Shown here piece after piece: positions 17,431 through 25,897 of a stretch of 64,000 bases of DNA. The notes under the pieces are model-generated. The model was given only the letters and a program-made list of their open reading frames with translations, had not been told where the DNA came from and ran no database searches. The first letter of the stretch is position 1. The number at the start of each line of letters is the position of its first letter. The stretch is from Novosphingobium sp. Its GTDB lineage: Bacteria > Pseudomonadota > Alphaproteobacteria > Sphingomonadales > Sphingomonadaceae. Both the position numbers and the translations under genes were made by a program. The stretch covers positions 2,356,001 to 2,420,000 of the forward strand of contig NZ_JBCNLP010000001.1 of assembly GCF_039595395.1 (NCBI RefSeq). Reading direction: 5' to 3'.

Positions 17431-19088
17431 TTGCGCACTCGTCTGGGCGCGCAAGCCGGGCAGCGGGGAGAGGGATCTGGGGTGATGGGGCGGTGGTAGC
17501 GCCCCCGTTCGTAGTCCACTGGAACAGTACGTAGCCTTGCGCCGGTATGGCCGTTAGCCCAATCCATGGCTGCGCGTAGTGCGAGGCTAGCGGCCATCAT
17601 AGAGGCATCCACGCCAAAGGGTACGAATGCGCCATCACCGCAACTCGCGGGCTGAAGGTTCAATTCGTCTTTCTCATTGCCCGCAGGAAACCGCCACGGA
17701 CCATCAAATTCCGGCTTGAGGCATCGAAAACAAGCATGTTCGTCGCGCAAATTAAGAAAACTCTGTGCGCCTGCGCCGTTCATAAAAACCCAGGTGTGGA
17801 GGAGAGCTTTGATCCTGGGGTTATCATCTTCGAGAAATTGCTCGTTGAGGGCGGACTGAATATTCCATTCCCCGGTGGCGTCGATCACCAGGTCATGGTC
17901 GGCAATGTGAGGCCACGCATTAAGGGCATCCTCGTGATATGCCGCCACCTTCACCTGAGGGTGGAATCGTTGAAGTTCTGCTTTGAGGGCGCTTGCTTTG
18001 GGTTTACCAATATCTGCAAACCCGAGAAGATGACGCCCGATGTTGCCTTCACTCAGCCTCTGGTTGTCATAGAGGCTAAAACGGCCAGCAATCCCCGCCC
18101 CGCTTTGAACCAGCATGCGAGCCAGGTGACTGCCGATGGTGCCACACCCCACCAAGGCGATTGAGAGATCTCGCAGGTTCCGCACAGCATTGTTATTCCG
18201 ATCCACGACGTCCTCGATGCTACACCAAACTGCCGATAGTCGCTCAAGCTGGATGGCCGCCGCCCGAGTGCGCAACAAACCTGGTAAAGCTTTTACTCGA
18301 ATAGAACCTCTTTCGACGCCTGCCTGCAGGTCCGAAGGAAGAATGATTTTCACACCTACAAAGGCATTTGGAGCGGCTATGAACAAGGCTTCGCATCTGG
18401 CTAGAACCTCAAAGCCTCGTGCCGAGCGATCCACCGATAGCCCAAGCTGCGCATTGAGCCATACTTTCAGTTCTTCCAGCGTCGAAGGTGCATTGAGTTT
18501 CCCAGCAGGTCTGATCGGCTTATCCGTATACCAGACCTCTGCTGAATTCAGGATTGTGGGGTGATATCCGGTCAGCATCGGCTCCTCGGCGAGGCACCGG
18601 ACGGTGCTACCCTTCCCATTCGTTGCTCGAAACATCTTGGCCTTGACGATCTGGGCAGTAGCCTTGCGAGGCAGGAAGCAATTGATATAGCGCTGGGGAT
18701 ACCAATAGCTTTGATATTCATCGATAATTTCGCGCCGCGCACCATCCTTGAACGATAATTCGAGGGTTCGCTTCGCTTCATCGAGCACTCTCAAAATTGC
18801 TTCGCCGGGCCGGTAGAGGTCGAGCGGAAGGCCTGCGCCCGATGCATAGCAGATTCCGCTGTCGGTTTCGATGTGGGCTAAAAGCTCAAGGGGAACTTGC
18901 AACCTATTCAGCAGCGTGATCTGTGGCTTCGTCCCGAAACGCACATCTGGGATCGACAGCCTGATATCCACGGGTTTACCGTGAACCTTGATCGTTCCCT
19001 CATAATCGGCGGCGCCTGGACCAACCTCGCGAAAGCTCAGCCCCTTGAGTGTCTCGTGGATACGCCAGAGAGCTTCATGCCGTGTCAT
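17427..19088 (-). CDS. cap2: Cap2, E2-E1 fusion ubiquitin-transfer-like enzyme of type II CBASS
   Basis: This 553-residue protein joins an N-terminal E2-like domain (about 1-150, probable catalytic Cys80 in DSGICYASG), a linker region, and a ThiF/E1 adenylation domain (about 310-553). The E1 part shows ALVGCGTIGSHLARML, the zinc pair CFRCLKP, the probable catalytic Cys in QPASCGDGAFVPFG and a final CPAC. Cap2 attaches the C-terminal glycine of its cyclase to targets and primes it. Its start overlaps the cdnA stop as ATGA. All recognisable catalytic cysteines are present. Confidence 0.93.
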   Translation of the reverse strand: MTRHEALWRIHETLKGLSFREVGPGAADYEGTIKVHGKPVDIRLSIPDVRFGTKPQITLLNRLQVPLELLAHIETDSGICYASGAGLPLDLYRPGEAILRVLDEAKRTLELSFKDGARREIIDEYQSYWYPQRYINCFLPRKATAQIVKAKMFRATNGKGSTVRCLAEEPMLTGYHPTILNSAEVWYTDKPIRPAGKLNAPSTLEELKVWLNAQLGLSVDRSARGFEVLARCEALFIAAPNAFVGVKIILPSDLQAGVERGSIRVKALPGLLRTRAAAIQLERLSAVWCSIEDVVDRNNNAVRNLRDLSIALVGCGTIGSHLARMLVQSGAGIAGRFSLYDNQRLSEGNIGRHLLGFADIGKPKASALKAELQRFHPQVKVAAYHEDALNAWPHIADHDLVIDATGEWNIQSALNEQFLEDDNPRIKALLHTWVFMNGAGAQSFLNLRDEHACFRCLKPEFDGPWRFPAGNEKDELNLQPASCGDGAFVPFGVDASMMAASLALRAAMDWANGHTGARLRTVPVDYERGRYHRPITPDPSPRCPACAPRRVRK

Positions 19089-20284
19089 CCGGATGTTGAG
19101 GGAATGATCACGGGGGCGGCGACAGTTGCCGCCGGGGCCTTTCGGATTGCCTCGATCTTGGAATTGATCTTCACTGCATCCGGGCGATAGCGGATACGAT
19201 CTCCAAACTTCCTGCGAAACGTTTCAACGACGATGCGGGCATCACCGGTATGCTCGAGTGCAGTGACCACCTCGTCCCTAAAAGCTCTCACTTTCGCGAG
19301 AATTTCGGCTTTCACATCGTCATCCCATGAATTGAGGCACAGATCCTTGATGACGGGATTGGGAATCGTGCCGTCGAAAATCTCGGGGAGGAGCTTGGCC
19401 ACGTTCATGATGAGTTCGTCATCGCGTTGATCGGTGGGGTAGCCATTCATGCGGCGCAGCGCTTCATCAACAGCGCACATGATGCAGATCGACGACAGCC
19501 GCGGTTTGGCCCATTCAAAATCTCGCCATCCCTTGAAGAAGCGGCAGAGGCGCTGATACACGGGCCCATACCTTTCGACGCGAGCCATCACCCAGTCGTG
19601 CAATTGCTTGGGATCAGACTGGATCCACGTGCCGTCGCGCTGTGCCAACATGATCTTGTCCGTTGGCAACCTCTTTAGTTTGGGTTTTGCATCCCTTGCC
19701 ATTCCCCGCATGCTGTCAGCGAAATTAACGCTTTCCAACGCGATGGCTTCCACGATTTCTTCGAACTGATCCTGCGGAACGGAATAAATCGGGATGTCCA
19801 CATGAGCACCAGGCCAGAGCTTCACTCTGACGCAATTTTCCTTGCTGATGTCGAGGGTCCATCCATTGTCACGGCAAAGCGGGAGAAGCGTTTGCTCCAC
19901 GAAACGGAACAAACCTTTCGCGGCGAGGGCGGGCTCGCCATTGGAGAGGAAGTGCACCGGCACATACATGCCATCATCGAGGTCGATTTCTTGATTCGGC
20001 TTTTGGGCAGGAGCGTTGAGCGTCTTGTATGCAAAACTGCCCTGCGTCATGAACTTGATCTGGATCGTGGCGTGGTTGCGCGCCATGATCTGCCGGGTAT
20101 GCGAATCTTGCCAATAGTCATCGCTGAACGTCATGGCTTTTGCAGCATCTTTGAGCGCAGACCGGATTTGCCGCCGTGCGTCCATGAGCCCCTTGCGTTC
20201 CAGCTCATCAATGGCCAAGTTTGCCAGATAGCTGGGCTCGGATTTGAGCCCGCAAAAAAGGGCATGTGCGTTTGCTAGCGTCAT
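19085..20284 (-). CDS. cdnA: CD-NTase of the DncV (CdnA) type
   Basis: This protein of about 399 residues resembles Vibrio DncV along its length. The active site is MTQGSFAYKTLN (Gly82-Ser83) with the metal pair in EIDLDDGMY (Asp101, Asp103) and a third Asp in GAHVDIPIYSVP. Later blocks DGTWIQSDPKQLHDW and LCRFFKGWRDFEW match the DncV helical lobe. It should make a cyclic dinucleotide, probably cGAMP, on phage infection. The C-terminus ends in STSG, so the terminal glycine used by Cap2 is present. An upstream ATG at 20329 would add 15 residues; 20284 has a nearer GGGGA site. Confidence 0.92.
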   Translation of the reverse strand: MTLANAHALFCGLKSEPSYLANLAIDELERKGLMDARRQIRSALKDAAKAMTFSDDYWQDSHTRQIMARNHATIQIKFMTQGSFAYKTLNAPAQKPNQEIDLDDGMYVPVHFLSNGEPALAAKGLFRFVEQTLLPLCRDNGWTLDISKENCVRVKLWPGAHVDIPIYSVPQDQFEEIVEAIALESVNFADSMRGMARDAKPKLKRLPTDKIMLAQRDGTWIQSDPKQLHDWVMARVERYGPVYQRLCRFFKGWRDFEWAKPRLSSICIMCAVDEALRRMNGYPTDQRDDELIMNVAKLLPEIFDGTIPNPVIKDLCLNSWDDDVKAEILAKVRAFRDEVVTALEHTGDARIVVETFRRKFGDRIRYRPDAVKINSKIEAIRKAPAATVAAPVIIPSTSG

Positions 20285-20376
20285 GACTGGTCCCCGAAAG
20301 TTCTCCTTCGATATGGGCGCGTTCCGCATCTGTTCAAGAGGTGGTTAACAACGCGTAAAAATTTTTTCTGTCAGGA

Positions 20377-20426
20377 TGTTGATAGCCACTGAGATGTGCC
20401 CCGGGGTTTCCATTGAGAATTGGACC
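20377..20426. mobile_element. Solitary IS21-family end
   Basis: About 50 bases starting TGTTGATAGCCACTGAGATG are nearly identical to the right end of the complete IS21 element at 49665-52153 when that end is read outward-in. No istA or istB accompanies it. It is probably a relic left by deletion or recombination. Confidence 0.8.
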
Positions 20427-20449
20427 TGACTTTTTGCTGAAGGCGGGCC

Positions 20450-20650
20450 TCAGGCTGCCCCGACTATCCGGGCTTCGAGCGAATCGAGCTTTGCACGCCC
20501 ATACATCTGATGCTTGATGAGCTTGAGGCGGGTAATGTGGCCTTAGGTCTGCCCGTTTGGCATCGGAGCATCGGCTTAAGGAATTTCGCGCGTTGAGGGC
20601 TGCGCTCGATCTGAATGGCCGTCGCGAACGAGACTGGGCATCAGAAACGC
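20450..20650 (-). pseudogene. ISL3-family transposase, C-terminal remnant
   Basis: Read on the minus strand, GHITRLKLIKHQMYGRAKLD followed by SLEARIVGAA and a stop at 20450-20452 is the standard ISL3-family transposase C-terminus. Upstream, NGQT is followed by an in-frame stop and then frameshifted sequence with SFATAIQ. Only about 60 codons remain. It marks an old insertion upstream of the CBASS operon. Confidence 0.8.
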
Positions 20651-20877
20651 GTTCCGTCCATCTGTGCCCCACAGCAGAAGGTGGAACGATCATGCGTATG
20701 CCAGACTAACTGCGCAAGGTCTCAGCGAGACAGGCGAACTATGGCCATAGCCGATCACTGCTGGAAGCAACGTTGGGCCGAGGGTCGTCGCCGGACGCTT
20801 ACGATCATCCCCCGCAAAAGGTTCGCTGTGCTGCTGAGGGGTTGCGCTTTGCAGAAAGGCGAGTCATTTCACTCTTC

Positions 20878-21369
20878 ATGGGCCAAAGTGACTTTGAATT
20901 AACCGATACGCTGCTTGAACTCCTTTCAAGCGTCGATGAGCGTGCCGGCGCCGACTTCTCGGGCACTGGCGTCATTGTTAGCTCGCGGATTGACGATCTA
21001 CCTATTTTGGGCATGCGGCCCGTCAGTGACCCCGGCGAGGTTACGGACGTTGCACATCTACTAGCCACCATTTCGAACCCGGCGAACGAGCATCATGACG
21101 GTTTTCATGTGCTGGACCCAAACCTACGGATACTTCGCCTAGGGCAGTATTTTTCGCCGCCAATCGCACTCAGTGCCAATATTGATCGCACGAAACGTTT
21201 CGGTGGGCGCTATCTAGCTGCTTTGTTTGGATCGATGCTTCCGGGTGTCATTGCTACTGGCATCGTAAGCTGCAATTTTGGCATCGCACTATTTCGTGAA
21301 GGTCAAGAAATAGCGTATCGGCCCGGACGGTCTGCCCAACCCAAGGTCGAAAAGAAGCTCCTCAAATGA
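20878..21369 (+). CDS. DAC-like (DisA_N/CdaA-related) protein with degenerate catalytic motifs
   Basis: This protein of 163 residues follows the diadenylate-cyclase fold pattern. HHDGFHVLDPNLRILRLGQY lines up with the DGA block, FGGRYLAALFGS with the GTRHRAA block, and GIVSCNFGIALFREGQEI with the VVSEE-G-I block. The catalytic DGA and RHR and the metal-binding Glu are replaced (DGF, RYL, SCN), so it probably binds a nucleotide rather than making one. Its stop overlaps the next gene as ATGA, so the two are translated together. The ATG at 20878 is preferred; an upstream TTG at 20773 adds a leader unlike the family. The assignment is by eye. Confidence 0.6.
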   Translation: MGQSDFELTDTLLELLSSVDERAGADFSGTGVIVSSRIDDLPILGMRPVSDPGEVTDVAHLLATISNPANEHHDGFHVLDPNLRILRLGQYFSPPIALSANIDRTKRFGGRYLAALFGSMLPGVIATGIVSCNFGIALFREGQEIAYRPGRSAQPKVEKKLLK

Positions 21370-22040
21370 TTCTCGCACTCAACCGCTCTATCATGATAAC
21401 CATTTTGGTTGCATTGGTTCTCGGGCCGGTAGCGGTCCTCTTTGGTTTTGATATAGTCAAAACTCCAGCCGATCTTTTGAAGTGGTCAAGTCGAATAGTC
21501 ACTTTTCTGACCTGCGTTTGCTTGCTCCTAAATTGGACTCCGGCCTTACGCTTCGTTCATTTGGTGACATTGGGACGCCTCTGGTGGTTTCCTTGGCTTG
21601 AAGGAACATGGCGTGCCGAAATCCGGTCCAACTGGCCGCAGGTCGAACGGCTCTACGAGGCTGCCAAGGGCAACGCGCCGCAATTCGATGCACTAACCGA
21701 CCCGGTCACCGAGGCGGACGAAAAGGTCACCGGTGCTGATGTTACCATTAAGGTTGGGCTTTTTGAATTAGAAATCGAGATTATACCTGATGGGACGCAG
21801 AGGTGTAGCACGACGGACTACGTTCGGCCAAGCTGGATGAAGCCTGGAAAGCCGAAGCTCAGTTACGTGTATACCCAAGTAGACCCGCTACCGGTGGCGC
21901 CGACTGACACGCGAATGCATTCAGGAGCGGGCATCGTGGAATTCATGAGGAATGGTGAACTGAGTGGCGAATATTGGACCAACCGCAAGGGCGAGAATGG
22001 CCTTAATACTTCTGGCACGATTATCATTCGCAGAAATTAG
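21366..22040 (+). CDS. Two-TM beta-barrel membrane protein, Cap15/S-2TMbeta-like CBASS effector candidate
   Basis: This 224-residue protein has two hydrophobic helices (about 8-30 and 43-66), then a beta-rich domain starting LEGTWRAEIRSNWP and ending GELSGEYWTNRKGENG. That layout matches the SMODS-associated 2TM-beta family, including the CBASS effector Cap15, which oligomerises on cyclic dinucleotide binding and disrupts the inner membrane. It is coupled to the DAC-like gene (ATGA) and runs away from the CBASS operon. It is the only recognisable effector near the cyclase. Confidence 0.72.
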   Translation: MILALNRSIMITILVALVLGPVAVLFGFDIVKTPADLLKWSSRIVTFLTCVCLLLNWTPALRFVHLVTLGRLWWFPWLEGTWRAEIRSNWPQVERLYEAAKGNAPQFDALTDPVTEADEKVTGADVTIKVGLFELEIEIIPDGTQRCSTTDYVRPSWMKPGKPKLSYVYTQVDPLPVAPTDTRMHSGAGIVEFMRNGELSGEYWTNRKGENGLNTSGTIIIRRN

Positions 22041-22646
22041 ACGCCAGTGGCATGAATGACGTAGCTCGCCGTCACGCAACAAACAGTACCTACCCAATTA
22101 CCGGCATTTGTCTTGAAATCCGCCTTGGGTCGTAAGTACAAGTGCGGGCATTCTGTGAGATGCGCATCTGTGTTATCCCAACATGACGGTCAAGCGAAAG
22201 CTGAATGAACCGCACCGGGTTTGCCTGAGGGCATTACCCTTGCTCATGGGATGAACAAGCGGAAGCTTTGTACGACTAAGAAGGGCGCCTTAAATGTCGC
22301 GTTTGTCAGCGGCTTCCCCGCAGCATCGGAACGGGGGATCCCGACCAAAGCCGGTCGCTCAGTAGCGACGGGCGGAACGTCTGCTCATTTTCAGAGCGGA
22401 CTTTTAGCGTTTGCCTGAGTGGCATTGCACGGCCACTCAAGCTGGGTCAGTTACAGACTGGTGGGCTTCCGCCGATCGAGAAAAGCGGTGACCGGAGACG
22501 AGCAACCTTGCGAGGCTCACGAGAGCCTCGCTTTGAATATCCTTGCACGGCAACGTAGATCCAGCCTAGCAGGGATAGGATCAAAGGATTCTTCTTGGAT
22601 GGGTGGTCCCATCGCGGCAGCAGCTGCTTCCAACCCGAGGATAAGA
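22041..22646. other. Intergenic stretch between the 2TM-beta gene and ariA
   Basis: About 600 bases with no convincing gene. The ariA frame stays open upstream to 22419 but that part is unlike the family. TGAACCGCACCGGGTTTGCC at 22205 resembles the tip of some IS3-family elements, without a transposase. The region should hold the ariA promoter. Confidence 0.45.
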
Positions 22647-24059
22647 ATGCAAAAGCCTACAAGATTCGAAATAAAAGGGTTGTTTGGGAATCGCGATGTT
22701 TCGCTCCCGATCGACAGCAATGCGCTGATCCTAGTTGGTCCGAACGGCATCGGCAAAAGCAGCGTTACCAATATCTTCTATTTCTTCGTGACCCGACAGT
22801 GGTCTCGGCTTGCCGAGTTTGATTTTTCCGAGGTAGCACTCTGGTTTGGCGACGAGGAGATCCGGGCGGCACGAGCAGAGATAGCAGGTTTGTATCAACT
22901 CGACCGAGTGCTGCGAAATTTTGCCCCGTCGTCGCGTGTGACGATGCACGTTGAAAAGCTTCGCGCTGCAGGCCTCCTGGAGGAGTTCGTTGCGTCAAGA
23001 AAGATGAATCCGCGCGTTCGCGAAAAGATCGCGGATTCACTGTCAATATCGATGGATGAGGTCCGTCATTTGCAAATGTCGATAGCTCGTCGCTTCTCAA
23101 CTTACGAAGATGAGGATATTTTTTCGGCCCCTCGCGTTAACCTCGACCGGGAAATCACTGCTAAGCTTCCCGGAAGAACCCTGTATCTTCCGACTTACCG
23201 GAGGATTGAGAAAGATCTAAAGGAGATTTTGCCAGATTTAGAAGATAGGCTGCAATCCGCTGGCAGGCCCTTTAGCTTTACTAGATCTGATAAGCATTAC
23301 GTCGACTTAGTTAGCTTTGGGATGGAAGACGTTCGGCGCAACATAGATCTAAAGAGCCGCTTTCTCAGAGACTACTCTCTTGCTCAATTTAACGATTTGT
23401 CAGGACTATACCTACGAGATGTAATCAAGGGTACTGCAGATCAGTATTCTCCTTCTCAGATTGCGAGTCTCGACGAAAACGGGCTTGCAGTCATATTGGG
23501 GCGGGTGAGCGAGCAGGTTTTGTCATCTGAAGAGAAGGACCTCCTGCGCGCCAAGATTACTGGTATGAAGGGCAAGAAACGCGCTGAGATGGAGGTGAAT
23601 GATCGTTATCTGGCCCACTATTTCACTAGGTTGATGAGTGCTAGTGCTGATATCTCTTCCCAAGAGGCGGAGATTTCGGCCTTTGTCGATGTGTGTAATG
23701 CATATCTTAAGCCAGGCAAAACAATGGTCTACGACGACACAAAATTTACTGTTTCAATTATAGATGATAGGGGTCACCCGATCGATCTAAGCATGCTTTC
23801 ATCGGGTGAAAAGCAGGTGGTCTCGCTATTTTCTCACCTGTACCTGGACGATGCGGAAGATCAGATCGTCATAATTGACGAACCTGAGCTATCACTGTCA
23901 GTTCCTTGGCAAAAGCGTTTTCTCACTGATATCCTAGATTCCGCTCATTGTAGCTTCATATTGTCAGTAACTCACAGTCCATTTATTTATCAAAACCGCC
24001 TTAATAAGTCTGCTGTCGATCTGCGTCGTCGTACGGTGAATTCGAATCAGGTCGATTAA
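22647..24059 (+). CDS. ariA: AriA-like AAA/ABC ATPase of a PARIS-type defence system
   Basis: This 470-residue ATPase has Walker A GPNGIGKSS at about 31-39, the ABC-like signature MLSSGEKQVVSLF and Walker B QIVIIDEPELSLS, followed by SVTHSPFIY. Length and layout fit AriA, which in PARIS forms a scaffold that holds the AriB nuclease until a phage anti-restriction protein triggers release. The ATG at 22647 has GAGG upstream; earlier starts add a non-conserved 76-residue leader. The ariB gene begins two bases after its stop. Codon use is markedly more AT-rich than in the flanking housekeeping genes, suggesting transfer. Confidence 0.82.
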   Translation: MQKPTRFEIKGLFGNRDVSLPIDSNALILVGPNGIGKSSVTNIFYFFVTRQWSRLAEFDFSEVALWFGDEEIRAARAEIAGLYQLDRVLRNFAPSSRVTMHVEKLRAAGLLEEFVASRKMNPRVREKIADSLSISMDEVRHLQMSIARRFSTYEDEDIFSAPRVNLDREITAKLPGRTLYLPTYRRIEKDLKEILPDLEDRLQSAGRPFSFTRSDKHYVDLVSFGMEDVRRNIDLKSRFLRDYSLAQFNDLSGLYLRDVIKGTADQYSPSQIASLDENGLAVILGRVSEQVLSSEEKDLLRAKITGMKGKKRAEMEVNDRYLAHYFTRLMSASADISSQEAEISAFVDVCNAYLKPGKTMVYDDTKFTVSIIDDRGHPIDLSMLSSGEKQVVSLFSHLYLDDAEDQIVIIDEPELSLSVPWQKRFLTDILDSAHCSFILSVTHSPFIYQNRLNKSAVDLRRRTVNSNQVD

Positions 24060-24060
24060 T

Positions 24061-24981
24061 ATGGACGATTACGCGGTATATCTTGCTGAAGAGGCGAAGT
24101 CTGATATTGTTGCTCTGCACCAGTTTCGGCTCCTTTATGAACCCACTAGTGGTTCATATCATTTTTTCTTTGAAGGAGAGGAGGATTGCCTCTTCTACAT
24201 GCCTGAAGCCCGCCGCTACACCGGCACGAAAGCCGTTCATATCTATGATTGTGGCGGCAAAAGAAACGTAATTGAGGTTCGCAATACGATCATTGCTGAT
24301 GGATACGATCCTACTGAATGCCTCTTTTTCGTTGACCGTGATTATGATGACCTTCTGGGTACCCAAGTCGTCGTTGACGATCTTACTTACATGACAGACG
24401 GTTACTCAATTGAAAACGACATCTCAACGTGGGAATCTGCACGGATTCTTCTTACCGATATTGTCGGAATTTCTGCCGCAGATCCGGAGCTTGCTAGAAT
24501 AGAAGCCGCATTCAAGGGTGGGTTCGCTGCTTTTTATCGTGCGATTTGGCCGCTTACAGGGTGGATTTTGGCGTCTAAGCATGCCGGATTGGCCCCAAAT
24601 TTACAAAACACCACAGGGCTAAAGGGCATCGTTAGAGTGTCTAATGCGGTTCCGAGCTTGAATAGGGCCGGATTTGCGCAGTTTAAGCGCCGGGTTGTCG
24701 TTAATGGCCGGCTGCCACTGGTGGCATCAGTTGTGAGATGGACACGCGCGCTTGACCTCGACATTCCCAAGCTATGGGTGCGTGGCAAGTACGATATATG
24801 GTTCTTTCAGAAGATTCTACTTGCAGTGCTTGACGAGGCAAACGCCAGAAGGAAGCAGGCAGGTGGCCGTGCATTACGGATCCCCGGCTCGCTCAGGGAT
24901 GGACGAATTTTCGAACTGCTAGGTGGCCGCTCTCCTGTACCACTAACTTTACAGGATTTTTATAAAAACCGGCTGAACTAG
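24061..24981 (+). CDS. ariB: AriB-like DUF4435 (TOPRIM-type) effector of a PARIS-type system
   Basis: This 306-residue protein has the DUF4435 pattern: FFFEGEEDCLFYMPEAR at about 35-51 with the TOPRIM-type acidic residues, CGGKRNVIEVRN at about 74, and LFFVDRDYDDLLG at about 97-109. AriB is the nuclease of PARIS, which cleaves host tRNA after release from AriA. Gene order and spacing (two bases) match the two-gene form of the system. The acidic residues appear intact. It shares the AT-rich composition of ariA. Confidence 0.82.
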   Translation: MDDYAVYLAEEAKSDIVALHQFRLLYEPTSGSYHFFFEGEEDCLFYMPEARRYTGTKAVHIYDCGGKRNVIEVRNTIIADGYDPTECLFFVDRDYDDLLGTQVVVDDLTYMTDGYSIENDISTWESARILLTDIVGISAADPELARIEAAFKGGFAAFYRAIWPLTGWILASKHAGLAPNLQNTTGLKGIVRVSNAVPSLNRAGFAQFKRRVVVNGRLPLVASVVRWTRALDLDIPKLWVRGKYDIWFFQKILLAVLDEANARRKQAGGRALRIPGSLRDGRIFELLGGRSPVPLTLQDFYKNRLN

Positions 24982-25223
24982 GTGACGGTCCCGCTCGTCA
25001 GGTTGCCGAGATGGTTCTGCGCAGAACGTCCGATACGGAGAACACCTGCCGTTCGCCAAGATGCACTCAACCGGTGGCTTTGTCCCAAGTCCCGTCACTC
25101 TGACGCGTAGCCACTGAGGTGAACCAACGACCGGTTTCTAGGCCCTGATCTGGCAGCGTGAATGACAGCTCTGTCAGCGACCGGGGCCTCCATTCGGCCT
25201 GCAGTGAGTGGTCGACGAAGCGG

Positions 25224-25853
25224 TCACGCCAGCCGATATGGACCACCTCTGGATAAGGCGGCCTTATAGGCGGGGCGGCTGTGAATCGTGTCCAGCCATG
25301 CCGAGGTCGCCGGCCGACTGGCATCGAGCCTGGCCCGATCCCGCGCGGCTTCAAGCGGAAAGCTCATGATGATGTCCGCAGCGGTCAACTTATCGCCAGC
25401 AAACCAGGGGCGAGAGGTCAGTTCGCTTTCCACGAAATCGAGATGAACGTCGATCATCGGCTGGATGCGCTTTTGCGCCATTCCGCCCAGAAGCGGCACC
25501 TTGCCCAGCACCAGCTTGACCAGCAGCGGCGGCATCAGCGACCCTTCAGCGTAATGGAGGTAGAAACGATAGCGCAGCATCGATGTTTCATCCGCTGGCG
25601 GCCCCAGACGCCCACCGGCCTTGTCGACCAGATAGGCGATGATCGCTCCGGTCTCCGCGACGGTGCAGTTCCCCTCATCATCGACGATGACCGGCGATTT
25701 GCCCAGGGGATGGACGGTGCGCAATTCGGGGGGCGCCAGCATCGTTTTGGGGTTCCGGGCGTAGCGCCTGATCTCATAGGGCAGGCCCAGCTCCTCCAAA
25801 AGCCAGAGGATGCGCTGCGAGCGCGAGTTTTCGAGATGATGAACCGTAATCAC
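25224..25853 (-). CDS. Glutathione S-transferase
   Basis: This 209-residue protein has a thioredoxin-like N-terminal domain (HHLENSRSQRILWLLEELGL; glutathione site in HPLGKSPVI and ETGAIIAYLVD) and an all-helical C-terminal domain with GDKLTAADIIMSFPLE. It conjugates or reduces electrophiles with glutathione. It lies just downstream of a peroxiredoxin gene on the same strand, which suggests a shared role in peroxide or lipid-peroxide defence. Confidence 0.93.
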   Translation of the reverse strand: MITVHHLENSRSQRILWLLEELGLPYEIRRYARNPKTMLAPPELRTVHPLGKSPVIVDDEGNCTVAETGAIIAYLVDKAGGRLGPPADETSMLRYRFYLHYAEGSLMPPLLVKLVLGKVPLLGGMAQKRIQPMIDVHLDFVESELTSRPWFAGDKLTAADIIMSFPLEAARDRARLDASRPATSAWLDTIHSRPAYKAALSRGGPYRLA

Positions 25854-25897
25854 AGACCTGCTCCGTTCCTCTCACAACGGTTCGGGGCGGCCAATGT

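Larger units (their letters stand above)
20330..20877. promoter_or_regulatory. Divergent control region between cdnA and the DAC-like gene
   Basis: This stretch must contain the promoters of both the CBASS core (minus) and the DAC-like/2TM-beta pair (plus). Much of it is occupied by IS debris: a solitary IS21-type end at 20377-20426 and an ISL3 transposase C-terminus at 20450-20650. From 20650 to 20877 no repeat or confident promoter motif was seen. Confidence 0.5.

Noticed and set aside
22204..22240. TGAACCGC...GGGTTTGCC, like an IS3-family tip
   Set aside because: No transposase sequence or second end is present, so a chance match cannot be excluded.
25067..25354. Minus-strand frame with WRDRFVDHSLQAEW
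   Set aside because: It partly overlaps the GST gene in another frame, has no start in the conserved-looking part and matches no family I know.
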